The notes beneath the pieces were generated by a model. It saw only the letters and a list, made by a program, of their open reading frames with translations, did no database searches and had not been told where the DNA came from. Both the position numbers and the translations under genes were made by a program. This document shows, piece after piece, positions 43,671 through 53,255 of a stretch of DNA of 64,000 nt. The stretch covers positions 101,651-165,650 of the forward strand of contig LNET01000055.1 in assembly GCA_001464055.1 (NCBI GenBank), read 5' to 3'. Source of the stretch: Burkholderiales bacterium Ga0077543. Its GTDB lineage: Bacteria; Pseudomonadota; Gammaproteobacteria; Burkholderiales; Burkholderiaceae_C. The stretch's first letter is position 1. Every line of letters starts with the position of its first letter.

Positions 43671-44594
43671 TCATCGGTTTGCGTTCGACAAGCCTGCGCG
43701 CCCCGCTTGCGCAGCGCCCACGTTCTTTGGCGCGATGGCCGCTGCCACCAGCTCCGCGTGCGTCAGGAGCACGTTGTGTCCTGCATCTTCGATCTCCAGG
43801 TACCGGTGCCGCGGCAGCAACTCACGAACGCGAGCGATGTCGCCGAGCGGAATCACAAGATCCGCGGCGCCAGCCACGACGACGATCTCGTGCTGTGTGG
43901 CGCACAGCCGCCGGTATCGCTGGTGCTGGTTTCCGAGGGTTCCGTTCCCGAACATCGAGGCCAGTGCCTCGGCGTACCCTGATGCCCGGGCCTGGGCGAT
44001 GAACCGGGGGGTCAGGCTTTCGGCGCCGATCGCGGCGTACCTTCGTCTGCGCCGGCGCACCAGTGCTGGAACGCCGAGCCAGCGCATGAACGGGCCGCCG
44101 ACCCCCGGCAATGCGATGGCCTTCGGCCACCATGCGCCCGCCATGAAGTCGAGCAAGGGTGCGACCAGTACCAGCCGCTGAATGAGCCCCGGGCGTTCGC
44201 TGGCGATCGCTGCCGCCAGGGCGGCCCCAAAGGAGTGGCCGAAGATCGTCAGCGGGCGTGTGGCTCGCAGGGTGTCAACGAGCTCCAGCGCTTGGCCTAG
44301 GAACAGACCGAAGTCATACTCGACCGCCGGGCGATCCGAGAGTCCGTGCCCGAATAGATCGAAGCGCACGATCCGAAACCCTGCCGCCCGCAGGGGCGGC
44401 ACGAGCCGGTCGAACTCCCAATGAGGGATGGTCGCTCCGTGCACCAGCACCACCGTCCCGGCATCCTCTTGCCCTTCGTCGACGACATGGGTCAAGCCCG
44501 CACTGAGTCGCAGGAATCGCCCACCGGCGTCGCGCCGCAGATCGCACAGAGACGGCCGCGCGGTGATACTGATGGCAGCAGAGCCAATCCTCAT
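43671..44594 (-). CDS. Alpha/beta hydrolase
   Basis: This 307-residue alpha/beta hydrolase shows the oxyanion segment VVLVHGATIPHWEFDRLVP, the cap-preceding FDLFGHGLSDRP, the nucleophile elbow GHSFGAA with Ser, Asp in VAGAADLVIP and His in IEDAGHNVLLTH. Cytosolic by appearance. It begins 7 bp after the stop of the second hydrolase, and a 7-bp stem (AGCCAAT/ATTGGCT) places the ATG inside a hairpin, so it is probably translated only by coupling to the upstream gene. The substrate is unknown; lipases, esterases and C-C hydrolases share these motifs. Confidence 0.82.
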   Translation of the reverse strand: MRIGSAAISITARPSLCDLRRDAGGRFLRLSAGLTHVVDEGQEDAGTVVLVHGATIPHWEFDRLVPPLRAAGFRIVRFDLFGHGLSDRPAVEYDFGLFLGQALELVDTLRATRPLTIFGHSFGAALAAAIASERPGLIQRLVLVAPLLDFMAGAWWPKAIALPGVGGPFMRWLGVPALVRRRRRRYAAIGAESLTPRFIAQARASGYAEALASMFGNGTLGNQHQRYRRLCATQHEIVVVAGAADLVIPLGDIARVRELLPRHRYLEIEDAGHNVLLTHAELVAAAIAPKNVGAAQAGRAGLSNANR

Positions 44595-44601
44595 TGGCTG
44601 T

Positions 44602-45642
44602 TCACCGTATGTGCGTGCGCTGAGCTGACGACCGCTGCCCTTCGGGCAAGCGCTGCACCCAGCCCAGCACTGTGGCCGTGACCGCGGGCGTGTTCCGTGG
44701 CGACAGGATCTGCCCTGCTATCACATGCTGCAAGGCGTCGCCTGCATCGACCACCTCAACCAGCTGTTTTTGGGCTGCACCCAGACGCGCAAAGGCGTGT
44801 CGCGCCGCGCCAAAGTCAATGACCTGGTCGTGCGGCGACAGCAGCATCAGCACCGGCGCCCGCCAATCCTCCAGCGGCAGCCGGCGGGCCAGGTGCACGG
44901 TGGCCATCAGCGGTGTCAGCGCCGAGGTGGGGTAGGCGGTCGTCCAGTAGCGCCCGTGTTCTGCATTGCGTGCCTCGAAGCGGTACTCCGGCCCGACGAT
45001 CGCACGCGCCAGCATCGGGCCCCAGGGTGCGTTGACGATTTCCGAGCTCCGGTCGCGCAGGCCGAAGTTGGGGGACACCAGCACCCATGCGGTGTTTTCG
45101 CGGGCTTCGGGCTGCAGGGCGAGCCATGCGGCCAGGCCGGCACCGGTGGACACGCCGATCACGAGCACGCGGCGCCCCAGGCGGCGGCCGATGGCCAGCG
45201 CCTCGAGCGCGTCGCCTTTCCAGGCGGCGACGCTGCCGGTGGCCATGGCCGCGCTGCCGCTGCCATGCCCGGTCAGGCGTGCGGCGTAGTAGTGGGCACC
45301 GAGAGCGCGCGCCACGTCCTCAGGCAGCGGAGCGAGTTCCTGGCGGCTCGCCGAAAAGCCGTGAAGGTAGACCACAGCCCACTCAACCTGGACCGGCCCA
45401 GCGGGGCCGAGCACCACCTGCTTTTCGGTACCTGGCACGAGGTTGGGCACCTGGCGCTCTCGCCGCGCCAGATGTTCGGGCAGTGCGGCCAGCGCCGCGG
45501 GCAGGGGCGACGTCGCCGCTGGCACGTCGCCGGCTTGCTGGACGCCCCGCGGGCCCAGTGCAGCCAACACGGCCAGCAGAAGCGCTGCCACCCAGCCGGC
45601 GACCCAGCGGCGACGCCTTGGCGCTGGCGCTGCCTCTCGCAT
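44602..45642 (-). CDS. Membrane-anchored or secreted alpha/beta hydrolase
   Basis: This 346-residue protein has an N-terminal hydrophobic anchor behind arginines (RRRRWVAGWVAALLLAVLAA), so it is periplasmic or membrane-tethered. The hydrolase core has VVYLHGFSASRQEL, the lid start RLTGHGSGS, the nucleophile elbow GVSTGAG with Ser, Asp in LLSPHDQVIDF and probably His in ALQHVIAG. It is the first gene of a two-gene unit with the hydrolase at 43671. The two share a fold but not close similarity. The substrate is unknown. Confidence 0.8.
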   Translation of the reverse strand: MREAAPAPRRRRWVAGWVAALLLAVLAALGPRGVQQAGDVPAATSPLPAALAALPEHLARRERQVPNLVPGTEKQVVLGPAGPVQVEWAVVYLHGFSASRQELAPLPEDVARALGAHYYAARLTGHGSGSAAMATGSVAAWKGDALEALAIGRRLGRRVLVIGVSTGAGLAAWLALQPEARENTAWVLVSPNFGLRDRSSEIVNAPWGPMLARAIVGPEYRFEARNAEHGRYWTTAYPTSALTPLMATVHLARRLPLEDWRAPVLMLLSPHDQVIDFGAARHAFARLGAAQKQLVEVVDAGDALQHVIAGQILSPRNTPAVTATVLGWVQRLPEGQRSSAQRTHIR

Positions 45643-46291
45643 GGGGCTCTTTCGGTCGGAGGGAGAGTCATATCGCCGCGGATGGGCGGAATTGGGATCA
45701 CCGGGTCATGATCCCGTCGGCCTGCGACGATTTGACGACAGCACCCTGGCGATCGCTGCAATGCCGCGGCTTGGCGCCGCCCGCGCAGCCGGTTGATTGT
45801 TCGGGAATCCTCGCGTGTCTGGATCCGTACGGGACATCCGGAATCGAAAGCGAGCTGGGCTCGAGGATGCCGCAGACCGCGACCGATGCAGGAGCGGGGA
45901 GCACAATGCCGACCACGGCGACCGCTGCAGACGGGCCAGCCGCCCATGGATGCCGGCTTCAGACTGATTGTTGTCGTTCGGATTTGGCGGGCGAATGTCG
46001 GCGGGCGCCGATACCTGACGTTGGCCGACCTCCTGGACGGATGTCAGGTGTACCTTGGAACCTGACCTTCGTTCGCGGCAGGGCCCGCGGGAGGTTCATG
46101 CACACCGCGACCATGCTCGGCCAACGACCGCTCCCGCCAGCCGCGAAATGGTCCTTTCGACCCTGACCGGGACTTCGTCCCCTCCGATTCGACGCGGCAA
46201 AGCGGACGGCCGAAGCGCGATCTTGACCATTGACATCGGGCACCCCCAGGCGCACCGCCTTGAATCGGGATGAGCACAGGGCAGTCGAGGA
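45643..46291. other. Intergenic region with one copy of a dispersed repeat
   Basis: About 650 bp between the hydrolase operon and the vapBC promoter. It holds the repeat copy at 45977-46048. Other frames lack family features. The hydrolase promoter should lie near 45650-45720, but no clear boxes were found. Confidence 0.4.
45977..46048 (+). repeat. Dispersed intergenic repeat, copy 2
   Basis: Counterpart of the reverse-strand copy at 29893-29963; both share GCGAATGTCGGCGGGC and diverging flanks. See that entry. Located in the non-coding interval upstream of vapBC. Confidence 0.5.
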
Positions 46292-46320
46292 TTGACTTAC
46301 TACGTAAGCCGAACTATGAT
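46292..46320 (+). promoter_or_regulatory. Sigma-70 promoter and operator of vapBC
   Basis: TTGACT (46292-46297) and TATGAT (46315-46320) are spaced by exactly 17 bp, close to the sigma-70 consensus. The inverted repeat CTTACTACGTAAG (46296-46308) overlaps the -35 box and spacer, where an AbrB-type antitoxin would bind to repress its own operon. The antitoxin ATG is 30 bp downstream. Confidence 0.75.
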
Positions 46321-46350
46321 GGAGCTTAGCTGGTCAGTCTGAAAACCAAC

Positions 46351-46614
46351 ATGCCGACGCTGCTAGTCTCCTCGAAAGGCCAGATTGTGTTGCCCGCAGA
46401 GATGAGGCGCCGCCTCGGCATGGGTGCCGGCGCGAGGATCGAGGTGCTGGAAGAGTCGGACGGGCTTAAGCTCCGCGTCATTCGTTCGGTCGCGACGGCC
46501 GACCTGTCCAACATGGCGGGCATGGTCAAGGCGCCAGCGCGCGGTGTTCCACGCCGCCTGGAGGATTTCGACCCTGCGTCGCTGCTGACCCGGTCGCGGC
46601 GAGGCAATTCATGA
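46351..46614 (+). CDS. vapB: AbrB/MazE-type antitoxin VapB
   Basis: This 87-residue protein begins with a swapped-hairpin DNA-binding domain: VSSKGQIVLPAEMRRRLGMG then ARIEVLEESDGLKLRVI. The C-terminal tail (VPRRLEDFDPASLL) would occupy the toxin active site. It precedes and overlaps vapC in ATGA at 46611-46614. Autoregulation is expected through the palindrome in its promoter. Confidence 0.88.
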   Translation: MPTLLVSSKGQIVLPAEMRRRLGMGAGARIEVLEESDGLKLRVIRSVATADLSNMAGMVKAPARGVPRRLEDFDPASLLTRSRRGNS

Positions 46615-47018
46615 GGGCCCTTGACACAAACGTCTTGGCGCGGTTCTTCGTCGATGATGCCGACGATGCACAGGCTGCCAGACAACGGCCCGCGGCCATC
46701 GCAGCGCTCGCCGAACGATCGTATGTCTCGGTGACCGTGTTGCTTGAACTGGAGTGGGTCATGCGCGGGTTCTACGAACTGCCAGCGAGGGATGTTTCCC
46801 GCGTTTTGCGTGCGCTGGCGAGCATTGAGCACATCACGCTCGAAGAGCGTGACGCGGTTCTGGTGGCGGTCGATGCGTTCGACAAGGGTCTCGATTTCGC
46901 GGATGCGCTCCACCTTGCGCGCAGTTCTCGTGCTTCCGGTTTCGCGACATTTGACCAACGATTTGCGAAGCGGGCGAAGGCCCTCTCGCTGACGCCGCCG
47001 GTAGAGTTGCTTGGCTGA
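46611..47018 (+). CDS. vapC: PIN-domain ribonuclease toxin VapC
   Basis: This 135-residue PIN-domain protein has the acidic metal-binding residues in place: Asp5 (ALDTNVL), Glu46 (VLLELEWV), Asp98 (DFADALHLA) and Asp115 (FATFDQRF). VapC toxins are site-specific endoribonucleases, often acting on initiator tRNA or 23S rRNA. It is complete and paired with vapB, so the module is probably active. An ISL3 transposase gene begins 45 bp after its stop. Confidence 0.9.
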   Translation: MRALDTNVLARFFVDDADDAQAARQRPAAIAALAERSYVSVTVLLELEWVMRGFYELPARDVSRVLRALASIEHITLEERDAVLVAVDAFDKGLDFADALHLARSSRASGFATFDQRFAKRAKALSLTPPVELLG

Positions 47019-47019
47019 A

Positions 47020-47059
47020 GCGACTTCTGCGCCGCCGGTGGGCTGAGTGCAGAAGTTGC
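47020..47059. repeat. Inverted repeat between vapC and the ISL3 transposase
   Basis: GCGACTTCTGC (47020-47030) and GCAGAAGTTGC (47049-47059) can pair over 10 of 11 positions with an 18-base loop. It could act as a terminator for vapBC (no T-run follows) or be part of the left end of the insertion sequence. Confidence 0.4.
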
Positions 47060-47063
47060 TCGA

Positions 47064-48350
47064 GTGGAGGCGCTGTTCACCAGCGCGTTGGGCCTGCAAC
47101 CGCCGTGGGTGGTTGAGGACGTCAAGCTGGATGTGGCTACGAAGCGCATCGACTTCGAGGTCACCTGCTCCGGCGCGCTGCTCAGCTGCCCGGCTTGCGG
47201 TGCAGGCTCGCAGCCCGTACACGACCGGCTGCGCCGCTCCTGGCGCCACCTGGACTTCTTCCAGTTCGAGGCTTGGCTGCACGCTGACGTCCCGCGCGTC
47301 GCCTGCGGCGGTTGCGGCAAGACCAACCAGCTCAGCGTGCCTTGGGCGCGGCCGGGCTCGGGCTTCACGGCTGCGTTAGAGGCTCTGGCACTGGCCCTGT
47401 GCCGGGAGCTGCCGGTGCGCCAAGCCGCCGCACTGCTGCGCTGCAAGGACAAGCAGCTGTGGCGGCGCATCGAGTTCTATGTTGATCAAGCGCGTGCGCT
47501 GGAGAGCTTCGAGGGCGTGCAGATCGTGGGCATCGACGAGACCAGCCTGCGCCGTGGCCAGCACTACATCACCGTCGTGCACGACCTGGATGCCAAGCGG
47601 CTGCTGTTCGCAACAGAGGGCCGAGATCACCGGACGGTGCTGGACTTTGCCGCGGACCTGAAGGCGCACGGGGGTGACCCGGCCGGAGTGCGCCACGTCT
47701 GCATGGACATGAGCGCGGCGTATGCCAAGGGCACCACGCTGGCGCTGCCGGCGGCGGCCATCGGCTACGACCGCTTCCACGTTATCGCGATGGCCATCCA
47801 GGCGATGGATGACGTGCGGCGCGAGGAACTGCGCGTCGAGCCCGAAGAGGTGGCCACTGCGCTGCGGGGTGCCGACCCCAAGACGCGACGCAACCTGCTG
47901 TGGGCGATGCGCAAGAACCCCAGCGGCTGGACGATGGGGCAGACCAACGCGATGCACTGGCTGCAGCACTCGGCGCTCAAGAGTGCGCGAGCCTGGCGGC
48001 TGCGCATGGCGCTGCGCGAGGTGTATGCGCGTGCCCGCCAGCACAACAGCACCATGAAGGCCGCCGCAGACCTGGCGGCCTGGGCGAGCTGGGCCAGGCG
48101 CTGCCGCCTGGAGCCGTTCAAGAAGCTGGCCGCCACGATCAAGGATCGCTTCGACGCCGTCGTGCGCGGCATGCTCGATCACCGAAGCAACGCCTTCGTC
48201 GAATCGATGAACGGGCAGCTTCAGCAGGCCAAGCGGGCGGCACGCGGGTGCCGCACAGCCAAGAACTTCATCGCCATAGCCTACCTGCGGCTGTCACGCC
48301 TGAAGAATCTGCCCGCTCACCCGTTCAGCGCCGCTGCGGCCGTCAGGTAA
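47064..48350 (+). CDS. ISL3-family transposase
   Basis: This complete transposase has 428 residues. An N-terminal zinc-ribbon is visible as CPACGAG and, later, CGGCGK; then a helix-turn-helix (ELPVRQAAALLRCKDKQLWR) and the DDE domain with VQIVGIDETSLRRGQHYITV (first Asp), CMDMSAAYAKG (second Asp) and DHRSNAFVESMNGQLQQAKR (Glu), ending in the usual FIAIAYLRLSRLKNLP. The start is GTG 47064. A likely right terminal repeat lies at 48358-48384, but no matching left end is seen between vapC and the gene, so the element may be one-ended. Confidence 0.88.
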   Translation: MEALFTSALGLQPPWVVEDVKLDVATKRIDFEVTCSGALLSCPACGAGSQPVHDRLRRSWRHLDFFQFEAWLHADVPRVACGGCGKTNQLSVPWARPGSGFTAALEALALALCRELPVRQAAALLRCKDKQLWRRIEFYVDQARALESFEGVQIVGIDETSLRRGQHYITVVHDLDAKRLLFATEGRDHRTVLDFAADLKAHGGDPAGVRHVCMDMSAAYAKGTTLALPAAAIGYDRFHVIAMAIQAMDDVRREELRVEPEEVATALRGADPKTRRNLLWAMRKNPSGWTMGQTNAMHWLQHSALKSARAWRLRMALREVYARARQHNSTMKAAADLAAWASWARRCRLEPFKKLAATIKDRFDAVVRGMLDHRSNAFVESMNGQLQQAKRAARGCRTAKNFIAIAYLRLSRLKNLPAHPFSAAAAVR

Positions 48351-48357
48351 GGCTGTT

Positions 48358-48384
48358 GGGTTCCACACGAAACGGCATAGAGCC
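48358..48384. repeat. Candidate right terminal repeat of the ISL3 element
   Basis: Just after the transposase stop, a 27-bp stretch beginning GGGTTCCACACG and ending GGCATAGAGCC resembles ISL3-type ends, read inward as GGCTCTATGCC. The mate expected near 47020 is not found. Confidence 0.4.
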
Positions 48385-48489
48385 CATTTTGGGGAGGTTT
48401 CAAACTGATGAAGCAGCGTCTTGACAAACGGAAGCAATCAGTGCGTCGCCATTCGGCCAAGCACCAGTGCACAGTGCGGCCCCTCGGTC

Positions 48490-48602
48490 AACCTGACCCG
48501 CTACGGCAGGCTTTGTAAGCCCGGTCTGTGGCACATGGTGCATCATCACAGACTAGACCTACAAAGCCTGCCTCCGCGGGCAGGTTACCTCGAACGTTAG
48601 GC
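48490..48602 (+). repeat. attC-like imperfect palindrome ending in GTTAGGC
   Basis: Nested inverted repeats make one long hairpin: AACCTG/CAGGTT (48490/48581), CCCGC/GCGGG, GGCAGGCTTTGTA/TACAAAGCCTGCC (13 bp perfect, 48505/48560) and GTCTGTG/CACAGAC (48524/48547). It ends with CTCGAACGTTAGGC, where GTTAGGC (48596-48602) fits the integron recombination core GTTRRRY. The opposite RYYYAAC core is degenerate. A toxin-antitoxin pair starts 70 bp after the core. An attC site is the best reading; a large terminator is the alternative. Confidence 0.5.
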
Positions 48603-48672
48603 GTCACAGAACAGACGTTCGCGGTACGCCGTCATCTGCACCGTATACTGGATGCAATCCCAGGAGCGAACC

Positions 48673-48903
48673 ATGCCTGACCGCGTCGAACAGCTGGCCG
48701 CCGAAGGCCGATCACTGGCACCAGAAGAGCGAGTCCGCCTGCTCGATTTGTTACTCGAATCGCTTGAAGACAAGGCTTCCCCGTCTGTCGAGGCCGCGTG
48801 GGCGGCTGAGATCGAACGGCGCGTCAAGGCTCACGAGCAAGGCGAAGGTGAACTGTTTGACGTTGAAGACGTGATGGCGGAAGCTGAGAAGCTGGCGCCT
48901 TGA
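48673..48903 (+). CDS. Addiction-module antitoxin, short acidic helical type
   Basis: This 76-residue acidic helical protein reads LAPEERVRLLDLLLESLEDK then VEAAWAAEIERRVKAHEQGE, the pattern of the 'addiction module component' family that partners RelE/ParE toxins. An AGGAG site lies 7 bp before ATG 48673, and a TATACT at 48644-48649 could be its -10 box. It overlaps the toxin start. It seems intact. Confidence 0.82.
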   Translation: MPDRVEQLAAEGRSLAPEERVRLLDLLLESLEDKASPSVEAAWAAEIERRVKAHEQGEGELFDVEDVMAEAEKLAP

Positions 48904-49196
48904 AGCGCATGCTGCTGCGCGGTGAAGCGCGACAAGAGCTGCTCCATGAGGTCTCGTACTACGAGTCTCGCCACGCCGGAACAGGGCGCCGCTTCAAGCA
49001 AGCTGCCAATGCTGCGTTCCAGCTGATTCGAAGGTTCCCAGATGGCGGGGCTCCAGGACCGGCGGGTACGCGCAAGACCAAGGTCAAGGGCTTCCCGTTC
49101 ACGGTGGTTTACCGCAACGAGCAAGAAGCGGTTGTCGTCTTCGCAATCGCGCCTGACAGGCAACAGCCAGGATACTGGCTTGCACGTGCGCGGTGA
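48900..49196 (+). CDS. RelE/ParE-family toxin
   Basis: This 98-residue protein shows the ParE fold order: LLRGEARQELLHEVSYYESR (first helix), GTGRRFKQAANAAFQLIRRF (second helix), then FPDGGAPGPAGTRKTKVKGF and PFTVVYRNEQEAVVVFAIAP (beta sheet). It is complete. It starts with TTG 48900, overlapping the antitoxin stop, or with ATG 48909. Such toxins poison gyrase or cut mRNA on ribosomes; which one cannot be told. Confidence 0.85.
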   Translation: MKRMLLRGEARQELLHEVSYYESRHAGTGRRFKQAANAAFQLIRRFPDGGAPGPAGTRKTKVKGFPFTVVYRNEQEAVVVFAIAPDRQQPGYWLARAR

Positions 49197-49365
49197 CGCC
49201 ACGCCATTGGCACCGCACAACCTGCCGTACTGAACCACGCTGCACTTACAGCTGCGGCAGTGTCTTACGCGTTAACTCACGTTGCCAGCACGTGTATATC
49301 TTTCGCTAGCACCGAGATTGTCTGCACGTCTGTGGACACCAACCAGACCACCACGAGGCATCGCG

Positions 49366-49671
49366 ATGACGAACTCGACGATCACCCTGGACGAACTGCA
49401 AGCCGCACTCGACGGCCCTACCGGCCCACTGCTTCTGAAAGCCGCATGGGTGCAGCGCATGGCGCAGGACAAGGCACTTGGGCTGCCACTGCCCGTGGTG
49501 TGCGAGGTAGCTGCAGAGGAAGACCCGCGCGGCCCGCTGGCAACCATCCACGGCCTTCTGGACGGGCTGATGCTCAAGCACGCGGGCAACGACGCTACCA
49601 GCGCTGCCCTCGCGGCCATAGCGCACCTGCACCTGCCGCGGGTTCTGGACGATCCCGGAAGAGTCGGCTAG
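49366..49671 (+). CDS. Orphan small protein
   Basis: This 101-residue protein starts MTNSTITLDELQAALDGPTG and continues with helical segments (LATIHGLLDGLMLKHAGN). Composition is normal, and an ACGAGG site precedes the ATG. No family is recognised. It lies in a series of small same-strand genes between the attC-like hairpin and tRNA-Ser, so it could be an accessory or cassette gene. Confidence 0.45.
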   Translation: MTNSTITLDELQAALDGPTGPLLLKAAWVQRMAQDKALGLPLPVVCEVAAEEDPRGPLATIHGLLDGLMLKHAGNDATSAALAAIAHLHLPRVLDDPGRVG

Positions 49672-49708
49672 CCTAGCGGTGAATCAGACCTGACAGGGAG
49701 CACACCGC

Positions 49709-50128
49709 ATGAGGAGGCTACTGGCCCTTGCAGGCTTCGGCCCTGCACCTGAGAACGTAGGCCGGAAGAACAGGACCGCGACGTTCGCACGCTTTGGAGT
49801 TTCCTTGGCCGCAATCGGTTTGCTGGGCGCGGCATCAGCTGCGCCGCTGAAAGACTTCCAATCATTTGGCGCGCCACAGACGCCAACAGTTCGGATTCAC
49901 GACGAAGCAGCCTTTGCGCGCTGCCACAGCCGTCACGTAAAGCCCGGGATGGATGCCAAGAGCCGGGAGATTCTGGAGCGGGGATTCATTCGTGCCGCAA
50001 CCCCCAAACGCTGCCGCGACCTTAGCGAACCCGATGCCCCAACACCGCGCGAGTGCCAGCAGACCTGCGCCGATGCCAGCTATCTCGCTCGTAGGTTCGG
50101 CGCCTGCAGCGTGGACGACACGCTCTGA
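49709..50128 (+). CDS. Orphan exported protein
   Basis: This 139-residue protein has a hydrophobic segment near residues 28-46 (FGVSLAAIGLLGAASAAP) that fits a signal peptide with a long N-region. The mature part has five cysteines, with CRDLSEPDAPTPRECQQTC and FGACSVDD, so disulfides are likely in the periplasm. A CAGGGAG site lies ahead of the ATG. No family is recognised. Confidence 0.5.
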   Translation: MRRLLALAGFGPAPENVGRKNRTATFARFGVSLAAIGLLGAASAAPLKDFQSFGAPQTPTVRIHDEAAFARCHSRHVKPGMDAKSREILERGFIRAATPKRCRDLSEPDAPTPRECQQTCADASYLARRFGACSVDDTL

Positions 50129-50173
50129 CTCTCCAGAGTGCCCCTGGACTGGTCAAGACGCCCACACACGACG

Positions 50174-50659
50174 ATGACCCAGCAGCACAGCGAAACCCTG
50201 CGCTACCTAGGGCGGACCTACAGCATCCAAGGGCTGCCGCTGGGGTCGTGCAACCGGCCCGACGTGCAGGCGCGCATGGCGCTGTTCCACGGGTTCTCTA
50301 CCGCGCTGTGGCGCGGCTACCTCGGCACCTGGGCCATCCGTGGCGGCAGGCTGTGGCTCGTCGAACTGGAGGCGACGGTTCAGCCTGAGGCCAGTGACGA
50401 CTCACACGACGAGAGGCGCGACCTGTCTTGGCTGTTCCCCGACGGCCCGGCGCCCATACTGGCCGACTGGTTCAGCGGAGAGTTAGTGACAGGCTGCGGC
50501 AAGCCGGAGCGCAGCGGCATGTACAGCCGAGAGTACCCACGAATGCGCGTCTTCCACGTCTTGCGGGGTGTGGTGCAGCGCATCGAGGTCCGGGACAACC
50601 GGGCGGCAGTGCGCGCGGGGCGCAAGCGGTATGCCGCTGTGCTCGCGGTGCTGGGCTGA
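50174..50659 (+). CDS. Orphan hypothetical protein
   Basis: This 161-residue protein has a predicted beta-rich start (LRYLGRTYSIQGLPLG) and blocks of aromatic residues (ALWRGYLGTWAIRGGRLWLV, then LADWFSGELVTGCG). No family is recognised, but composition and strand patterning are those of a real protein. It is the last gene before the tRNA-Ser gene on the other strand. Confidence 0.55.
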   Translation: MTQQHSETLRYLGRTYSIQGLPLGSCNRPDVQARMALFHGFSTALWRGYLGTWAIRGGRLWLVELEATVQPEASDDSHDERRDLSWLFPDGPAPILADWFSGELVTGCGKPERSGMYSREYPRMRVFHVLRGVVQRIEVRDNRAAVRAGRKRYAAVLAVLG

Positions 50660-50732
50660 CTCCCGACGTTCGCACTTGGGTGGGTGCTTTGATGGGTAGC
50701 CAGACAGAACCGCCCTGTGTTCATAGAGCGTC

Positions 50733-50821
<89 letters not shown>

Positions 50822-50889
50822 TGGTGTTTGCCCTCCAGCAGCATGTGCTGGAAGCTTTCGCGGTCGGCGAAGCCCGCTAGTTTAGCGCA

Positions 50890-52209
<1,320 letters not shown>

Positions 52210-53235
52210 TCAGTCCAGACGGGGGGAATCGGCGACGGATGCGGGCGCGGGCGCGGATGCGAAGGCCGGCGATGAACCGGTGGCCAGCGCCGCCATGCTG
52301 CGGTCGCCCAGGCCACGCGGCAACGGGAAGTGCACGGCCTCGACCACGCCTTCCATCTTGCGCACGCTGACCGCACCCAGCTCGCGCAGGCGCACGATGA
52401 CCTGGTTGACCAGGATGTCCGGCGCCGAGGCGCCCGCGGTCAGGCCCACGCGGCGGCGGCCGTTGAACCACTCGGCGCGCAGGTCTTCGGCGGCGTCCAC
52501 CATGTAGGCCGCCGTGCCCAGGCGCTGTGCCAGTTCCTGCAGGCGGTTGCTGTTGCTGCTGCTGGGGCTGCCCACGACGATGACGACGTCCACGGCCGGG
52601 GCCAGCACCTTCACCGCGTCCTGGCGGTTCTGCGTGGCGTAGCAGATGTCCTGCTTCTTGGGTTCGCGCACATGCGGAAAGCAGCGTTTCACCTCCGCCA
52701 GGATCTCCGCGGCGTCATCCACGCTCAGCGTGGTCTGCGTCACCACCGCCAGCTTGTCGCCGCGCGGGCGCACGTGCTGCACGTCGGCCGTGTCTTCGAC
52801 GAGGTAGATGCCTTCGCTCAGCTGCCCCATGGTGCCTTCGACCTCGGGGTGGCCCTTGTGGCCGATCATGATGAATTCGAAGCCTTCCTTGGACAGCTTG
52901 GCCACTTCGACGTGCACCTTGGTCACCAGCGGACAGGTGGCGTCGAAGACCTGGAAACCACGCTGCACGGCCTCGGCCCGCACGGCCTGGCTCACGCCGT
53001 GGGCGCTGAACACCAGGGTCGCCCCAGGCGGCACGTCGGCCAGGTCTTCGATGAAGATCGCCCCCTTGGCCTTCAGGTCGTTGACGACGTAGGTGTTGTG
53101 CACGATCTCGTGGCGCACGTAGATGGGCGCGCCGAAGCGCTTGATGGCACGTTCGACGATCTCGATGGCACGGTCGACACCGGCACAGAAGCCACGCGGT
53201 TCTGCCAGCAGCACTTCTTCGATCGACATCTTCAT
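52210..53235 (-). CDS. ispH: 4-hydroxy-3-methylbut-2-enyl diphosphate reductase
   Basis: IspH catalyses the last step of the MEP isoprenoid pathway, making IPP and DMAPP with a [4Fe-4S] cluster. The three ligands are present: Cys17 (RGFCAGV), Cys101 (DATCPLV) and Cys198 ([10 protein letters not shown]). ATG 53235 is preferred because AAAGGCG lies just before it and relatives begin close to this point; a GTG at 53259 overlaps the FKBP stop and ATG 53229 is also possible. The last ~30 residues are an alanine/serine/proline-rich tail. The FKBP gene upstream is its common partner in proteobacteria. Confidence 0.96.
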   Translation of the reverse strand: MKMSIEEVLLAEPRGFCAGVDRAIEIVERAIKRFGAPIYVRHEIVHNTYVVNDLKAKGAIFIEDLADVPPGATLVFSAHGVSQAVRAEAVQRGFQVFDATCPLVTKVHVEVAKLSKEGFEFIMIGHKGHPEVEGTMGQLSEGIYLVEDTADVQHVRPRGDKLAVVTQTTLSVDDAAEILAEVKRCFPHVREPKKQDICYATQNRQDAVKVLAPAVDVVIVVGSPSSSNSNRLQELAQRLGTAAYMVDAAEDLRAEWFNGRRRVGLTAGASAPDILVNQVIVRLRELGAVSVRKMEGVVEAVHFPLPRGLGDRSMAALATGSSPAFASAPAPASVADSPRLD

Positions 53236-53255
53236 TTCGCCTTTAGGAAGCTCGT

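Noticed and set aside
49200..49260. Second attC-like site (CTGCCG ... CGGCAG ... GTTAACT)
   Set aside because: The core GTTAACT does not fit GTTRRRY and the pairing is short.
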